This document shows positions 63,659 to 64,000 of a stretch of DNA of 64,000 nucleotides, piece after piece. The DNA is from Acidobacteriota bacterium. Its GTDB lineage: Bacteria; Acidobacteriota; Terriglobia; Acidiferrales; UBA7541. A program made the translations under genes and the position numbers. The stretch is from positions 98,400-162,399 of the forward strand of contig JABCYZ010000012.1 in NCBI GenBank assembly GCA_013289955.1, written 5' to 3'. Each line of letters begins with the position of its first letter. Positions within the stretch are counted from its first letter, which is position 1. The notes under the pieces are model-generated. The model was not told the origin of the DNA. It saw only the letters and a program-made list of their open reading frames with translations, and searched no databases.

Positions 63659-63902
63659 AACTGGAAACTCGCGTAAGGATTCCAAGCTCATCCCGAACCT
63701 GGATCGCGAGTGCGACAACAGAAATATTGCGCGACCGCAAAGCGATCGGCAATTATGTGCGGCCGCTCGGCGACCCCACATTAGGCTGGCTTTACAAGTT
63801 CGACTCTCGATCGAACGTTACTGCGGCAGAATTGGCGTTTTCATCTGACTCTCTAGAGCCAGTTCTGCTCTTCCTCAAAGACGTTTTGAGAAAGTTTTAT
63901 GA
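63659..63902 (-). other. 23S-5S spacer
   Basis: A 244-base spacer between the 23S and 5S rRNA genes. It contains no recognisable tRNA. A short open frame across it on the plus strand is antisense to the rRNA transcript and is not considered a gene. RNase III processing stems probably span its ends but cannot be delineated fully because most of 23S lies outside. Confidence 0.6.
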
Positions 63903-64000
63903 TTAAGCCGAACGGGCGATTAGTACTGGTCAGCTTCACGCATTGCTGCGCTTCTACCTCCAGCCTATCAAAGTCGTAGTCTTCGACTGCCCTTCTTAGG
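63903..64000 (-). rRNA. rrl: 23S ribosomal RNA, 3' end (continues outside window)
   Basis: The minus strand of the last ~98 bases reads as the conserved 23S rRNA 3' end: GGTAGAAGCGCAGCAATGCG, then AGCTGACCAGTACTAAT and a closing CGGCTTAA. The remainder of the gene, and presumably 16S, lie beyond the right edge. The 3' end is estimated. Confidence 0.93.

Overview
The window is a GC-rich, gene-dense bacterial chromosome segment, most likely from an Acidobacteriota member of the Terriglobia/Acidobacteriia type. The main clues are two long MacB/FtsX-like orphan permeases, one of them coupled to a PadR regulator (the ADOP arrangement typical of acidobacteria). Supporting clues are paired DUF4097 proteins behind an ECF sigma factor, zinc-finger anti-sigma factors with large extracytoplasmic domains, and Ser/Thr kinases with TPR tails. 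No phage, transposase, IS element, CRISPR array or tRNA was seen. The right edge enters an rRNA operon on the minus strand (23S 3' end, 5S, terminator).

Region by region. 1-1.5 kb: a truncated DoxX-like membrane gene and a VOC protein. 1.5-4.1 kb: an overlapping minus-strand lipid operon (CDP-alcohol phosphatidyltransferase, HAD phosphatase, PAP2 protein). 4.5-8.8 kb: a split DsbD-type thiol relay (CcdA, TlpA, DsbD N-domain) with a frataxin/CyaY gene inserted, then an AsmA-like protein. 8.9-12.9 kb: an FtsX/MacB permease and convergent gltX. 13.2-17.3 kb: a multidomain GGDEF/HD-GYP protein followed by a PilZ protein. 17.4-24 kb: an exported hypothetical protein, a kinase-TPR protein, OsmC, FabH and a secreted acetamidase-family protein. 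24-27.3 kb: an ECF sigma, anti-sigma and two DUF4097 proteins in an overlapping operon. 27.5-29.2 kb: small hypothetical proteins. 29.2-33.4 kb: a sulfur-amino-acid cluster (cystathionine beta-synthase, a small membrane protein, a homocysteine methyltransferase/MTHFR fusion) with a divergent RidA. 33.5-38.4 kb: GH78 rhamnosidase, a methyltransferase and a DUF4139 protein.

38.4-41.1 kb: a second sigma/anti-sigma pair whose anti-sigma carries three Asp-box repeats. 41.4-44.4 kb: TonB and an M48 protease, ended by a strong terminator. 44.4-51.2 kb: an M20 peptidase, a membrane protein, a Dabb protein, an SDR and a very large M14 carboxypeptidase. 51.4-55.5 kb: an Aas-type MFS/acyltransferase/acyl-ACP synthetase fusion followed by a PAP2/sphingomyelin-synthase-like protein. 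55.5-58.6 kb: padR and its permease behind a tandem palindromic operator. 58.9-63.4 kb: an orphan sugar-binding protein, a second PilZ protein, a Tat-signal histidinol-phosphate-aminotransferase-like protein and an MFS exporter.

Themes. Most of the window concerns the cell envelope: phospholipid synthesis and recycling, periplasmic redox, envelope-sensing sigma systems, export and secreted hydrolases. No single wholly new system is certain. The best candidates for undescribed biology are the two sigma/anti-sigma systems, the two lipid modules, the tonB leader with competing hairpins, and the Tat-exported aminotransferase. Start sites were chosen from visible Shine-Dalgarno (SD) sequences where possible. 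All family calls are from reading the translated sequence, not from database searches.
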